From: Galeopsis tetrahit
Lineage: Eukaryota > Streptophyta > Magnoliopsida > Lamiales > Lamiaceae
Direction: 5' to 3'
Length of the DNA: 64,000 nt
Assembly: GCA_963675135.1 (NCBI GenBank)
Contig: OY776123.1
Coordinates: 20,863,840-20,927,839, forward strand
Shown here: one piece after another, positions 9,474 through 19,655 of the stretch
How the letters are laid out: each line of letters opens with the position of its first letter
Numbering within the stretch: position 1 is the first letter of the stretch
Made by a program: the position numbers and the translations under genes
The notes under the pieces: generated by a model
What the model saw: the letters and a program-made list of their open reading frames with translations, nothing else
What the model was told of the DNA's origin: nothing
Databases searched by the model: none

Positions 9474-11953
9474 ATTTTAGGTACCCTTTGAGTGTTGGGT
9501 CCTAGAGGGTTAGCTGTACCTTTTGGAACCCAAATCTGCCTAATTACTCTGATTGACTCAAAGTGACTGACTTGGTTTCCATTTACATCTATATACACAG
9601 TTTGACCCTTAAATGCCTTGGGTGGTTTCTGTGTATAGGTGTTAGCCTTGTAAGGTTCAGGAGAGTTGGTAAAAATTTTTGGGACATTTCTCCTGAAGTT
9701 ACTAGACTTAGGTGCAGCTTGGTAAGACCTTTGAGGATAGGGTTTTGGATGGCCTTTTCCTTTTGGCATGTAAGGTCCAGGCTTCCTGAATGTTTTATAC
9801 CTGTCAGAGGGGATTGGCCTTAATCCATTCAGTTGAGGTTGCCTCATTTGAGTTGGCCTTTTATGAACAGATTTTGGACAACTCCTCTGATGAGGATTCA
9901 GATAGGTTGGCCTTCCATTGGTTCTACCTTTCTGACCCTCATTTCTCCTGTAAGCAATGTCTTTAACCTTTTCCTTAGGTATGGGTTTAGGGACATTGTT
10001 TACTTGAGTTGGTATAAAAATTCCTTTACCCTTATCCTTGATCAGTGGTTGATTTACTTCCATTTCATTTTGTTGTGCCACTGATCTTACAAAAGTCATC
10101 TTAGAATTGCTTGATGAGGCAATACTAAGGCCAGGTGAGGGTTCAAATGGATTATAGCCTAATCCACCCTTTTGAGCAAATGGTCTTTGAAACCCTTGAA
10201 TTTCCTCTATTGCCTTAGCAGATTTGTTCAAGGCAGACATTTTCATTTTTAAGCTCCCCTCACTCAATTTCAGAGTATCAAATTCACTTGAGAGATTGTC
10301 AAATTTTGCTTGAAGAATTCTAAGATCAAAATCCTTTTTCCTCAAGGCCAGTTCTTGATCATCAATCAACTTTTGTTGTTCAGAGACTTTGAGAGACATT
10401 TCCTCATGTTCTCTCACAATCTGCTGATACAACTCAGTTGATTTAAAGTCAAACTCTGGTTCAGGAAGGTTGGGAGTTTGAGCTTTAGAATTCAGTAGCT
10501 CATTTTCTCTAAGTGCCATATTGCATACTTCTCGTAGCCTGGTGAAATCCTCAAGTAACTTTCCAAAGTTGAGTTTCAAGTGGATTTCACTGGACTCATG
10601 TGTGTTATTTGAAGAATTAGAAGAATTAGAAGATGAACATACCTCTTCATTTTCAAATGCCATTTGAAAGTCATCATCACTGTCACTGTTGGAGAACAGA
10701 CCATCATCAGAAGAGTAGACACTCTCTTCACTTGCTGAATCCCCAGCTATCATGGCCTTTCTGTTATTCAGCCTCTTGTCTCTTTTGTTCTGCCTTTCTT
10801 TTCTTTCTTTGGCACTAAGGTCAGGACAATCATACTGAAAGTGACCCTTTTTCTGGCAGTTGTAACACACATCTTCATCATCATTCTTCTTGCTTGAGGA
10901 CTCCTTCCTCCTTGATGATGATGATTCACCTTTGCTGTATTTCTTCCTATCAGCATATCTGTCTTCTTTCTTTTCATCAGAGGCTTTGTCCTCTGATTTG
11001 TTGTCAGGAGAACTGAATCTCCTTCTGGTTCTGTTGTCTTGGTAGAACTTTTTGTATCTACCAAATCTGGAGTTGAGCTTCTCAAATCTCCTTGCCATGA
11101 GTGCCAGCTCCTCCTTTATTTCAGATTTTGAAACAGATTGAGAGGATCTTTGAGTACTCTTCTTTTCTGTTTCAGCAGCCTTGAAAGCAACACCTTTGCT
11201 TGAGGAGGATGGCTCATCATGTACTTTCTTTCTGTTCAAATCAAACTCATATGCTTTGAGTTCAGAGAATACTTGCTGCATGGGCATGTTGTCAAGATTG
11301 CTAGTGTTTTGCATCATGACTGAGTATATGTCCCACTTGGATGTGAGACTTCTCAGAATCTTCAAAGCAACCTCTCTTTTGGCATAGAACTTGCCAAGAG
11401 AGTTTATCTCATTCATGATGTCAGTGAATCTGCCATCAAGATGATCAATAGTTTCATTGGCTTCCATAGAGAATTGTTCATATTTTTGGATAGCCACTTG
11501 AAGCTTGTTCTCCTTTATCTTTTGGGTACCTTCACACATAAGTGCTAAGGTGTCCCAAATCTCTTTAGCTGATGTGCAGTGGTATACTCTTCCCATCACT
11601 GCATCTGGAATAGTCTGGTACAATGTGTTCATGGCAATGTAGTTCAGGTTGTGCCTTTTTCTTTCTTCAGCTGTAAAGTCATCTTCATCCTTTGGCAGTA
11701 ACTCCCTTGGATCAGCTTTTTGAGCATCAATGAGCTTGGGATTTGCTTTAGTGAATGTGAAAGGCCCTCTGGTGATGACTTTAAGCATCTCATCATGCTG
11801 GCAAGCAAGATGTGCTCTCATCCTGATCTTCCAGAAATCATAGTTCTCAATTGAGAACATTGACAGTTTGTGATGAGAAATATGATTGACTTGGTTTGGA
11901 CCCATGTTGTTGATGGTGTTAACAGCATCCCCTGGAACTGCATTGTTAGCCAT
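9470..11953 (-). CDS. copia gag polyprotein (827 aa from the ATG at 11953)
   Basis: I prefer the start at 11953 (MANNAVPGD) over an upstream in-frame ATG at 11983. The N-terminal capsid-type region begins LSMFSIENYDFWKIRMRAHL, typical of copia Gag. A CCHC zinc knuckle CX2CX4HX4C (CYNCQKKGHFQYDC) lies at residues 363-376 (genome 10826-10867), flanked by Lys/Arg/Ser-rich sequence. A Ser/Asp-rich segment and a coiled-coil segment follow. The ~300-residue basic tail is unusual for simple copia gags but common in Sireviruses. KKSTQRS (about 11145-11165) resembles the KXTQT class of dynein light chain 8 ligands reported for Sirevirus Gag. The reading frame is intact and ends at a TGA (9470-9472) just where the pol frame begins. 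Confidence 0.9.
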   Translation of the reverse strand: MANNAVPGDAVNTINNMGPNQVNHISHHKLSMFSIENYDFWKIRMRAHLACQHDEMLKVITRGPFTFTKANPKLIDAQKADPRELLPKDEDDFTAEERKRHNLNYIAMNTLYQTIPDAVMGRVYHCTSAKEIWDTLALMCEGTQKIKENKLQVAIQKYEQFSMEANETIDHLDGRFTDIMNEINSLGKFYAKREVALKILRSLTSKWDIYSVMMQNTSNLDNMPMQQVFSELKAYEFDLNRKKVHDEPSSSSKGVAFKAAETEKKSTQRSSQSVSKSEIKEELALMARRFEKLNSRFGRYKKFYQDNRTRRRFSSPDNKSEDKASDEKKEDRYADRKKYSKGESSSSRRKESSSKKNDDEDVCYNCQKKGHFQYDCPDLSAKERKERQNKRDKRLNNRKAMIAGDSASEESVYSSDDGLFSNSDSDDDFQMAFENEEVCSSSNSSNSSNNTHESSEIHLKLNFGKLLEDFTRLREVCNMALRENELLNSKAQTPNLPEPEFDFKSTELYQQIVREHEEMSLKVSEQQKLIDDQELALRKKDFDLRILQAKFDNLSSEFDTLKLSEGSLKMKMSALNKSAKAIEEIQGFQRPFAQKGGLGYNPFEPSPGLSIASSSNSKMTFVRSVAQQNEMEVNQPLIKDKGKGIFIPTQVNNVPKPIPKEKVKDIAYRRNEGQKGRTNGRPTYLNPHQRSCPKSVHKRPTQMRQPQLNGLRPIPSDRYKTFRKPGPYMPKGKGHPKPYPQRSYQAAPKSSNFRRNVPKIFTNSPEPYKANTYTQKPPKAFKGQTVYIDVNGNQVSHFESIRVIRQIWVPKGTANPLGPNTQRVPKI

Positions 11954-12070
11954 TTCAACAGAAATAATATAAGATGAACACATATAGGTTTTTCAGAGAT
12001 TTGGATCAGTTCAGTGACCACAGAAAATGTGATTTTGAAAATCAATGATTTTCAGAGTCAGTGGTCTATG

Positions 12071-12089
12071 AACCCCTGCTCTGATACCA
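12071..12089 (-). other. primer-binding site for initiator tRNA-Met
   Basis: The minus strand reads TGGTATCAGAGCAGGGGTT, two bases inside the 5' LTR. This is the standard plant copia primer site and fixes both the element's orientation and the LTR edge. Confidence 0.93.
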
Positions 12090-12091
12090 CT

Positions 12092-13700
12092 TGTTGGTCC
12101 TTGGTGGAGTATGACACAAGTGTATGGGGGGGAATGCACTTGTGTATGCAAATTCTTTTCTTTTTAACAAACTGGTCTTATCAGGCAGGTTGTCTCACAA
12201 CAAGCCTGAGTGTGAACTTTGATAGATACTTGTCCTACTGATTACTATTAAGTGATCAGTTGGCTAAATATCTAAAAGAGTTGCTAAGTGCGGAATGTGG
12301 TTGGCCTTTGACTCAAAGAAATACTCCAAGTTAATTTCTGAAAAGATACAGTTATCAGGGACTTTGTCCAAAACAGTTTTTCTTAACTTACTGAGTTTTG
12401 CTTCTTTAAAATATGATTGAATGTAAGTGCAATAAAGAATGCAATAAGTAAATGGCACACAAGTTTATAGTGGTTCAGAGACTCAAGCTCCTACATCCAC
12501 TTTCCCTGATTGAACAGGATAATTCCTTCTCAATGGAATTAGCTTGTTTTATAGTGCCAAGGTGCACTGATCAACAACACTCTCTTAGTGCTTTGATCCC
12601 TAGGATAATCTGAGTCCTAGTGCTCAATCTCTCTGAGTTAAGACTGTGTTTCACTATAACAGTCCTTAACTCCTCACTTCTACAACAAACACTCTCTTCA
12701 CTAAATGAGATAAGGGTTTGAGGTTTGGTTCCAACTAGTAGAAATATCCTTTACAATAAGAACAGTGTAAAGGCTTAGAATATCTCAATGCTAAGCTTTG
12801 GATGTTTACAAAGATTAGCTTAGCTAATTGAAGTGATTCAGGAAACTTGGGATTCTGAAGAACAGCTTGGTTTCCTTTGAAAGCTTGATGATAGTTTGAT
12901 AGCTTGTAGTTGGATACTGAATCCCTTTGATCACTTCTGTATTTATAGGCAAATTTGAACAACTAACCGTTGGAGGGATAGCAATTCAAATATGTCTATT
13001 TGCAGCACCATTGAAACGGCTATGAAGCTTGGCATCCTTTTATCCACTGTGTAAAAGAGCTCTTCAATGGTTGCTTGAATGAATGTGTTGACTTCTGAAA
13101 AATGCGGCTGAGAAGACTTGTGTCAGATTCCAAATATGCACATTTCCCAAGGTTGATTTGTGGCAAACTTTACACTCAACCAACGGTCAGATGGGACAAG
13201 CTCCCTGAACATTCCTGCTGCAATTTAGAATGTTCCAACATTCATTCAATGCTTCACTCTTTAATGCTTTAAGTCTTCAATGCTTGGTTCAGGCATGATT
13301 GGCAATAAATGCTTCATTGAATGTGTCTTCTGTGGGCTTTGGCATTCAATGCTCTTGATCATTTGTACTTCAACTGTTCTGATCATTTGCATTTATGAGC
13401 ATTGCCTTAACACTCTTGATCTCTTCAGCTCAGTTGTTTACTTGGTCAGCTTGTCCTGAAAGTTCAGCAACTTTGGCCTATAGACTAAACACTTATCAAG
13501 CTGCCTAACATTCCAGCTTTGAACAACTACCCTGAACTCTAAAATCTCACAACATTCCTGAGATTTTTAACTTAAGCATTCTACTTACTCAAGTGTACTG
13601 AGACAACTTGCCTGAACTAGACTTGAGCATATCTCAACTAATCTGAACATCATCAATCAGGGGTTTTGGTATCTAAATCAAAATCATTTTATTCCCAACA
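12092..13700 (-). repeat. 5' LTR of the copia element, complete (1609 bp)
   Basis: Bounded by TGTTGG at 12092 and CCAACA at 13700, a short terminal inverted pair. The inner edge abuts the primer-binding site. Its last 329 bp match the truncated LTR at 1-329. It contains no convincing gene; the small ORFs inside are by chance. Confidence 0.95.
12941..12947 (-). promoter_or_regulatory. candidate TATA box of the 5' LTR
   Basis: The minus strand reads CTATAAATAC, about 750 bp downstream of the LTR start, a plausible position for the U3/R promoter. It is inferred from sequence and position only. Confidence 0.5.
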
Positions 13701-13990
13701 ATTGGTTCGTGTCATGTTCGTACTCGTTGTGGAATCTACAAAATCGATCTGACTTGGGCTTCTGAGGGCCCCGACTTCTGGAATAAGGGAATTTAAAGTC
13801 GGGATGATCTCCTGCTACCTCCAGTACTTCAGCAGGCTCTATTCTCGGAGGTGTATACTTCTCAAACCTTCCGCGAGGGCCGGAACGGGAGCCTCCAGAG
13901 GGGTTGGAATTTCCCGTCAGCCCAGAGGCCCCGGGCCTCTGGGCTGGATCGTCTTGAGGGGCCTTCTCTCCTTCTTTCTCGGTCCTGTGG
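13701..13990 (-). pseudogene. gypsy gag fragment, zinc-finger region, interrupted by the copia LTR
   Basis: The minus-strand frame contains FEKYTPPR, a feature of Tat-lineage gag, then RFCRFHNEYEHDTNQ. This resembles the CX2H...H degenerate zinc finger that normally goes on to a Cys. The reading breaks exactly at the copia LTR junction, so that Cys and everything after it lie on the far side. The N-terminal half of gag seems to be missing, since the LTR lies only a few hundred bases away. Confidence 0.6.
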
Positions 13991-14735
13991 CCTGTGCCAC
14001 AAATTGCACTAATGGATTGGATATTCTTTAGGTCAGATATCCAAATTCCCGAACTCGTACGAATGATTCGGGTACAATGTCTTCTCCGAAATGATCCTCC
14101 AAGAACCTGCAAAAGACACGCCGGAGGGGAATCCGGCGCGGACACTCCGACGCTCAAGTCAGTATGTGTGATTCGGTATATGATAAGGACTTAAGAGTCC
14201 TTTTTTTATCAATGAGGTTCTCGTAGGGAATCAGAATGCTCGTAAGAGGCGTAGTGAGTTGAATGATGTTAGAGATCGTAAAATATGAATGTACCTAAGC
14301 TTACCTATTTATAGAGGAATTCTACCTGAGGGAAAGTTAGGTTTTCCCCTTATCTCGGACCTGCAGCTTTTACTATCTTTGAACTAGTCCACTCGCCTTT
14401 GACAGGGTCTCTCGAGTTCCCAGTCCCTGAAGAAACGCAACCACTCCCTCCTATGGACTTCAGCCGCTGAGAAGAGGAAGAATGAGTCTTTCTCTATCCA
14501 ATCTTATCCCGTTTTATATGGAACCTCTCCTAAACTTTCGGCCAACTAATTCCCCTCAGGGTCAGGTCTTCCTGATACCTCTCCCCTGAGGTCCTTGGGT
14601 GGAGCTCCCTCCGAAGGGACATCCGGATGAGATTCTCTATTCTGGGGAGTCCTCTTTAAGCTCGTATCCTCTCATCAATCCTATCCTCTATACACGTATC
14701 GACTTCTTACGAAATGACGATTTTAGGCCGCATCA
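13701..14735 (-). mobile_element. Ty3/gypsy (Tat-like) retrotransposon remnant: LTR plus gag fragment
   Basis: The outer right edge at 14735 reads TGATGCGG on the minus strand, a plausible LTR start. The GC-richer block down to roughly 14080 looks like one LTR. The inner LTR border and primer site are not resolved. A gag fragment follows, which the copia element interrupts at 13700/13701. The rest of the gypsy element would continue beyond the left edge of the window. Confidence 0.6.
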
Positions 14736-15299
14736 GTAAGAATAACTCATCTTGGTCAAAATAAATATTTTATCAAGCCACTCTTCTAAATTTCTAATTG
14801 TGTAATTATATATGTATAGATAATTCTCTTACCGATGCATAAATTTTATATTAACAAAAAATTAGGATTTTTTTTCTTTTTTGTCTTCTATGTTTTTTTT
14901 ACTTTGAAATTTGTCTTATATTTACAAATTTTAAAATTTTAGTCTTTATTATTTACAATCACATCAAAGGTATCATGTAATTAACTGTAAATTGTTGACT
15001 TTACTACACATGAAATCTCAAATCGTGTATTTGCAAATCGGATCTCAAATTGTGTTAGTATAAATCGAGCTCTTGATGTTTATCTTTGATTATAGATACT
15101 AGTAACTAGTAAGGACTAAAATTATAAATTTATAAATATAATAGATTAGAGGACAAAATTCAAAATGTAAACGGCTTAGGGATAAAAAAATGTATTTTTT
15201 CTAAAAGATTAAAACGCACAATTTAAATATTGATAAATTCTACATTAAACCCATTATATATATCCTTTTAGTAACACGGGACACTTTTATCTCTCCCTC
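14736..15299. other. AT-rich intergenic DNA
   Basis: I see no gene or clear repeat structure here. Confidence 0.5.
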
Positions 15300-15402
15300 A
15301 AGATAGCTCAAGTGGTTAGAGCACCACTACCTAGGCCATAGGTCCTGGGTTCGAGTCATGGGGAGGGGAAAAAAGGGATGGGGTATTTAACTTGTAATAA
15401 AA
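15300..15402 (+). mobile_element. tRNA-derived SINE, copy 1
   Basis: Contains RNA polymerase III internal promoter boxes: A box in TAGCTCAAGTGGTTAGAGC and B box GGTTCGAGTC. A G/A-rich stretch and a 3' A-run follow. The closely matching reverse copy at 53678-53790 shows that it is a dispersed family and not a functional tRNA gene. I could not identify its target-site duplication. Confidence 0.8.
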
Positions 15403-15465
15403 AAAAAAAACGCATCCACAAAATTTGACTGTTTGTAATTGAAACCCTGCCTGTATCAACCCTCT

Positions 15466-15561
15466 ACTGAAAAAGTATGAGTCAAACACAGGAATCGAAT
15501 ACAGGATTCTTCAACTGAAAAAGTATGAGTCAAACACAGGAATCGAATACAGGATTCTTCA
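15466..15561 (+). repeat. perfect 48-bp tandem duplication across the SDH6-like start codon
   Basis: 15466-15513 is repeated exactly at 15514-15561. Each copy contains the ATG and the first 12 codons of the downstream gene. The first copy reads ATG (15477) through 13 codons to TGA (15516-15518), making a small upstream ORF. The second copy supplies the real start at 15525. Confidence 0.95.
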
Positions 15562-17368
15562 AAGGGTTGAAGAATTATTTTTCTGAGAGTTTCTATCTGA
15601 ATGATTATTCAAAAATTCTTCACCCTGAAAAGCCTTTGCCTCATTGGGATAGCTCTGTTGTCGAGGAATTCATTGCATCTGATCCCCTCCATGGACCCAC
15701 GGTATGTCATTCCGATATCCCCCAATTTGTAGCTTACTAATGCGATTTTGAACTTTAATGATCGTCCCGTCAAATTTTCATTTTTCTTTGTTAATTGCTT
15801 TGGCGCTGGTTGCAAGTGAGCTATGATGGAAACGTTAATTGTGTTTATTCTATTTTGTTTGTCAATTTGTGTTATTATTTTGTTGGTGGTGTTTTCTCGA
15901 TGTATGAAATAGAATTTGGTTGCAATGCTTAGAATCACTTTAATCGGAGAAGTGGTGCATTATTGAATGGGTAATTTTTGTGAATGAATTATCTTAAGAG
16001 ACGGTTCTTGTGTAATGAGAATGAGGCGCCTATTGATTTTCCATAAGTGCTGCATTAGGTGCAAATTTGATGGAAATGCTATGCGATTACAGAGATATTC
16101 CACTCTGTATGTTATAGTGCTTATATTATTTGGAAAAAATGAATACCTATTTGCCATCTTTTGTGCTTCTAGTTTTGGTATCTCTGTGTAGTTAAAATGT
16201 CTTTTAGATTGTGGAATTGGATTGCAGGCCATTTGTTATGATCGTTCTTGTGTTGTGCACTTTTCTTAGGCTTTCTGGATATTAGAATAGCTATAGTTGT
16301 CTGATGGTTTCCATGAAACTTCTCTTTCTGTTTCCTGTATTTGGTTGAAAAAGTGGTGTGTAGTTCTCTGTGTAATCAATTTCATTTCCAATAAGTTATC
16401 CCTCTGTTAATGCCTGTTTTGTTTGCTTACATTTCAGCTGAAGAGTGCAAGGGAAGCAGCTAAGTTGGGTGTTGTAGGTGCAGCCGTAGGAGCAGTGGTA
16501 ACTGGTGGAAATGCTTGGAGGTGGTCAAAGAGTCCTCATGGTATGTTATAGATTCCATTACTATACCATGTTTTGGTGTATTTTTCTCTCAGGTTGCGTT
16601 TGGTTGGGTGGATTTGGGTCTATGGATTTCAAATCCACAGTCCAAATCCATTCCACGTGTTTGGATTATGAGTGGATTTCAAATACTTAGATTTGTGTCC
16701 ATACACTTTTTAGTTAAAATTGAGAGAGATTTCAAATTCTCACTAAAACCATGTCATTTGAAATTCATCTATTTTTAAAACCTTTCATTTGAAATACCTC
16801 CTCAAATCAAATCCCTTCATCCAAACGCAACCTCAGAGTATTACAGCATATAATAGAGATTGCATTTTTTTGTACACTTATTAAGCATGCATGCATATGC
16901 TTGATTGCTTTAGATTAATTGGCTGAAATCCCCCCACCCCTACCCCATGTGTATTTTTGGGAATTACTGTTTTACGTTTATTTATTTATTTTATGGCACT
17001 TATTCGTCTGTGGAATATGCTGTTGTAATTGTAATCCCTGAAAAATAATCTCAGATTCCGACACTATATGCTTAAATTTGCATGATGATTTATGCTTTGT
17101 ACAGAGATAATTTATTTGTTGGAGGGGATATTATTGTAAATGAGATTTTGCGTTGAGGTTTTTACAAAAACGGATATAATATGGATTAGATAGGATGTAG
17201 TTGACAAAATGTGTTCATCTGGTAGGTGCTGCATTGTCTTTTGCTTTTGGAGGTGTTGTGGGATTCACTTTGGGAGCTGAGGTTGCTAACCACTGGTACG
17301 CGCTATCGAGGCAGAATACGCTGGAAGCACAAACTAAATTTTTCGAGTGGTTGCAAAAGAGAGCTTGA
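15525..17368 (+). CDS. SDH6: succinate dehydrogenase subunit 6-like protein (mitochondrial complex II)
   Basis: Three exons, 15525-15701, 16438-16540 and 17226-17368, have GT-AG borders with matching phase and give 140 aa. The N-terminal half is soluble and ends in VVEEFIASDPLHGPT, a strongly conserved plant motif. Two glycine-rich hydrophobic segments follow, at about residues 69-86 and 94-111, consistent with membrane helices, then WYALSRQNTLEAQTKFFEWLQ. Length and pattern fit the plant-specific SDH6 subunit, which helps anchor complex II in the inner mitochondrial membrane. Naming is from recalled family features, not a search. Transcripts starting before 15477 would carry the upstream ORF made by the 48-bp duplication. 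Intron 2 holds a MITE. Confidence 0.72.
16592..16832. mobile_element. PIF/Harbinger-type MITE in intron 2 of the SDH6-like gene
   Basis: Terminal inverted repeats GGTTGCGTTTGG / CCAAACGCAACC are flanked by the trinucleotide TCA on both sides (16589-16591 and 16833-16835). The internal sequence is rich in 'ggatttcaaat' and its inverse. The size (241 bp) and 3-bp target duplication fit Tourist-like elements. Confidence 0.8.
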
Positions 17369-19655
17369 GCTGAGTCGCCTCTCCCTTTTGAGCAATAATA
17401 ATAGCTCACTAATAATGGAATTTTGCACTGATTTCTCTTTCAGCTTTTTTCTTGTGATTTTATGTTTTTGTTCTCCTAGAGATTCAATTCATCCATCTTT
17501 TTCTGAGTTTCAAGCTCTTGGTTCTGAAGATTTATAGCTCTTTTATGTTGAAAGGGTGATGCTTCCCGTCTCATCAATTATTAATTATGAAATATCTATG
17601 TTAATTCTAAATAGTTGAATGCTATTTATTTGTCTATATATAGAAAAATGAATTGATAAGAGCTGATATCAAAATTTTGAAATACTCACCTGGCTTCTGA
17701 CTGTCACTAAAGAGCAAGTGTAACAGCCTCTAGGGTGGCTAGTTTGGATTGGTGGGCACCGAATGAGATACGGAGTTTGAAGGCATCCAATTAAGGTTTG
17801 AACACCCAATCTTTCTTTCTGAAAGTGTCTTCTGTGCAATGGATAAATTCAAGCAGGTTAGTTGTTCAGAGTTTTTGAGAAGTTATCAAACTTCTTTTTA
17901 CTTAAATTGTTTGCAAGTTTTATAGTACTTGTTTCTCTTGTGAATAAGACTGAACAATAATTTGCGGTAAACTAGATGAAGTTTATCAAATATACATAGA
18001 TTTGGTCTAGTTGAGGTGATTTATTTGGAAACACACTACAGAGTACAGGCTCGACAATGGGATAGAGAATCTTTGTTTTCGACCATGACGAGAACCCTGA
18101 TTTTGCACCCGTGAGTCGTGGGGATGAAATCATATTCACCACCCCACGGGAATTTATATAGTATGTAGTATATAATTCATTTTAAATTTAACACTTTATA
18201 TAATTTTATTTGTTTATAGATTAATGTACTTTGTATTATATGTATTTTTAAATAATTAGCATAATCTTTTTTTAATAGAATAAATTGGAATTGTCGTGAG
18301 GACCAGGAATGTTTTTTTTTCCTGTTTGCTTAGCGAAAACAGAAATGGAGGATCCTATTTGCGGATACGGAAATGGGGAATAATTTTTTACCATTTACTC
18401 TGCGGAAATAAGTCCGAAATTTTGAGGCAAAAGATTAGAAAAAAATATGTTGGTTCAAGTATCTGTATACTGTATTTAAGTATTTTTATCTGCAATAAGC
18501 CAATAAGTATTACGCATTAGGTTATCGCTGTTATTTGAGCCGAGTCGAGTACTTGAGTTTCGAGTTCGACTCGATTACATTGACGAGTAAAAAAATTAGC
18601 TTGACTCGATTCGTTATCGAGTCTAATGAACCTAACGAGTCTATTGAGTTGAATCGAGCCTAATGAAATTAAAATAAAAGGATATTGAGTCTAACGAGTT
18701 CGAATCTTAATGAGATGAGTTGAGTTCACGAACACCTCAATTCGTTTAACAGCGTTATGCAGTTGTGACTGGATTCAATCTTACACACTCGTTTATCACT
18801 AGCCCGGTGATTTTTTATTTTTTTTCTCTTTCTGAATGGAATTTAATTTGGTCACATAAAATAGGGTTGTAATCTATACTTTAAAGACGAGAATTATAAT
18901 ACTACACAAGTCATGCAAGCGGTGTAAAATGTCAATTTAAAAAATGGGGTTAAAAAAGGTTGAGTAGGGGGAGGTAACAAAGATAACAGCTCAATCAGGT
19001 TTCAAACAATTTAGAGAAACAAAAAGAAACATCAATTAGAACTAGCCCTAAGCTCAGGAGAATTATTCTATTACAGTAACATTTAATTTTTGAGTTGAAA
19101 TCTTGGGTAAAAATTGCATAACTTGTATTTAACTCAAAATTTTAGTTCATTATAACCTAAATATAAAAGCTCAACCAACATATTTTATATATATCCAATT
19201 TATTTATTTAAAATGGATCCGACAAATTTAACCTAGCTAGACTCAGCTCGACTCACACCAAAATTTTATTAAATTTTAAAAGTGTCGTCAACACCAGCAA
19301 AATTAATTTTACAATATAATGCATTACATATACACAAAATAATTTATTTTGGATAAAATAATATACTTTCATTATAAAATAAACATATTTAAATAAAATA
19401 ATTATATAATAATTTTTCTGATATGTAAATTTTAATTTTTGTAAAACACATTAAATTTATAAAATATTTAAATAATATACAAAATATATAACTTTACCTA
19501 TTCTTTAGAATTATATAATACTCCATAAAATAGAATTAATAACAATACTCATACTTAAAAGAAAAGAAAATTACATATTTAAAGCTATATAATATAAAAT
19601 TAATCATATTTAATTTAAAGTTATATAAGACTCCCTCCATCTAAATATAGTACTA
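17369..19655. other. intergenic DNA with a dispersed CGAGT-rich repeat
   Basis: The 3' flank of the SDH6-like gene. At 18535-18740 there is a run of 'cgagt/actcg' words (gagttcgactcgatt and similar), a dispersed plant repeat type also seen at 28935-29220. No coding region is supported. The far end is very AT-rich. Confidence 0.5.

Larger units (their letters stand above)
1..13700 (-). mobile_element. Ty1/copia LTR retrotransposon, Sirevirus-like, 5' LTR at right
   Basis: Minus-strand element. In its own order it has a 5' LTR (12092-13700), a primer-binding site matching initiator tRNA-Met, gag, protease-integrase-RT-RNase H, two extra ORFs, a polypurine tract and a 3' LTR. The 3' LTR is cut by the window edge. 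Integrase before RT gives the copia order. The long LTR, large gag with a CCHC knuckle and extra coding region after pol match the Sirevirus lineage. If the missing part of the left LTR equals its partner, the whole element is about 15 kb, larger than I would expect for copia. The two LTRs differ at only 2 of the 329 comparable positions, so insertion was recent. Even so, frame breaks lie at the gag/pol junction, near 8860 and near 5325. Confidence 0.85.

Noticed and set aside
10768..11085. 105-aa minus-strand ORF inside gag
   Set aside because: Alternative frame over the zinc-knuckle region; the main gag frame is clearly the coding one.
14078..14735. Exact gypsy LTR borders
   Set aside because: The outer end at 14735 is plausible, but no primer-binding site could be read at the inner side, so the border was left open.
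15304..15357. tRNA gene candidate (A and B boxes) and its reverse copy at 53731-53785
   Set aside because: Both copies continue into the same G/A-rich tail and A-run, one has a target duplication, and no clean cloverleaf 3' half is visible. They are SINEs.
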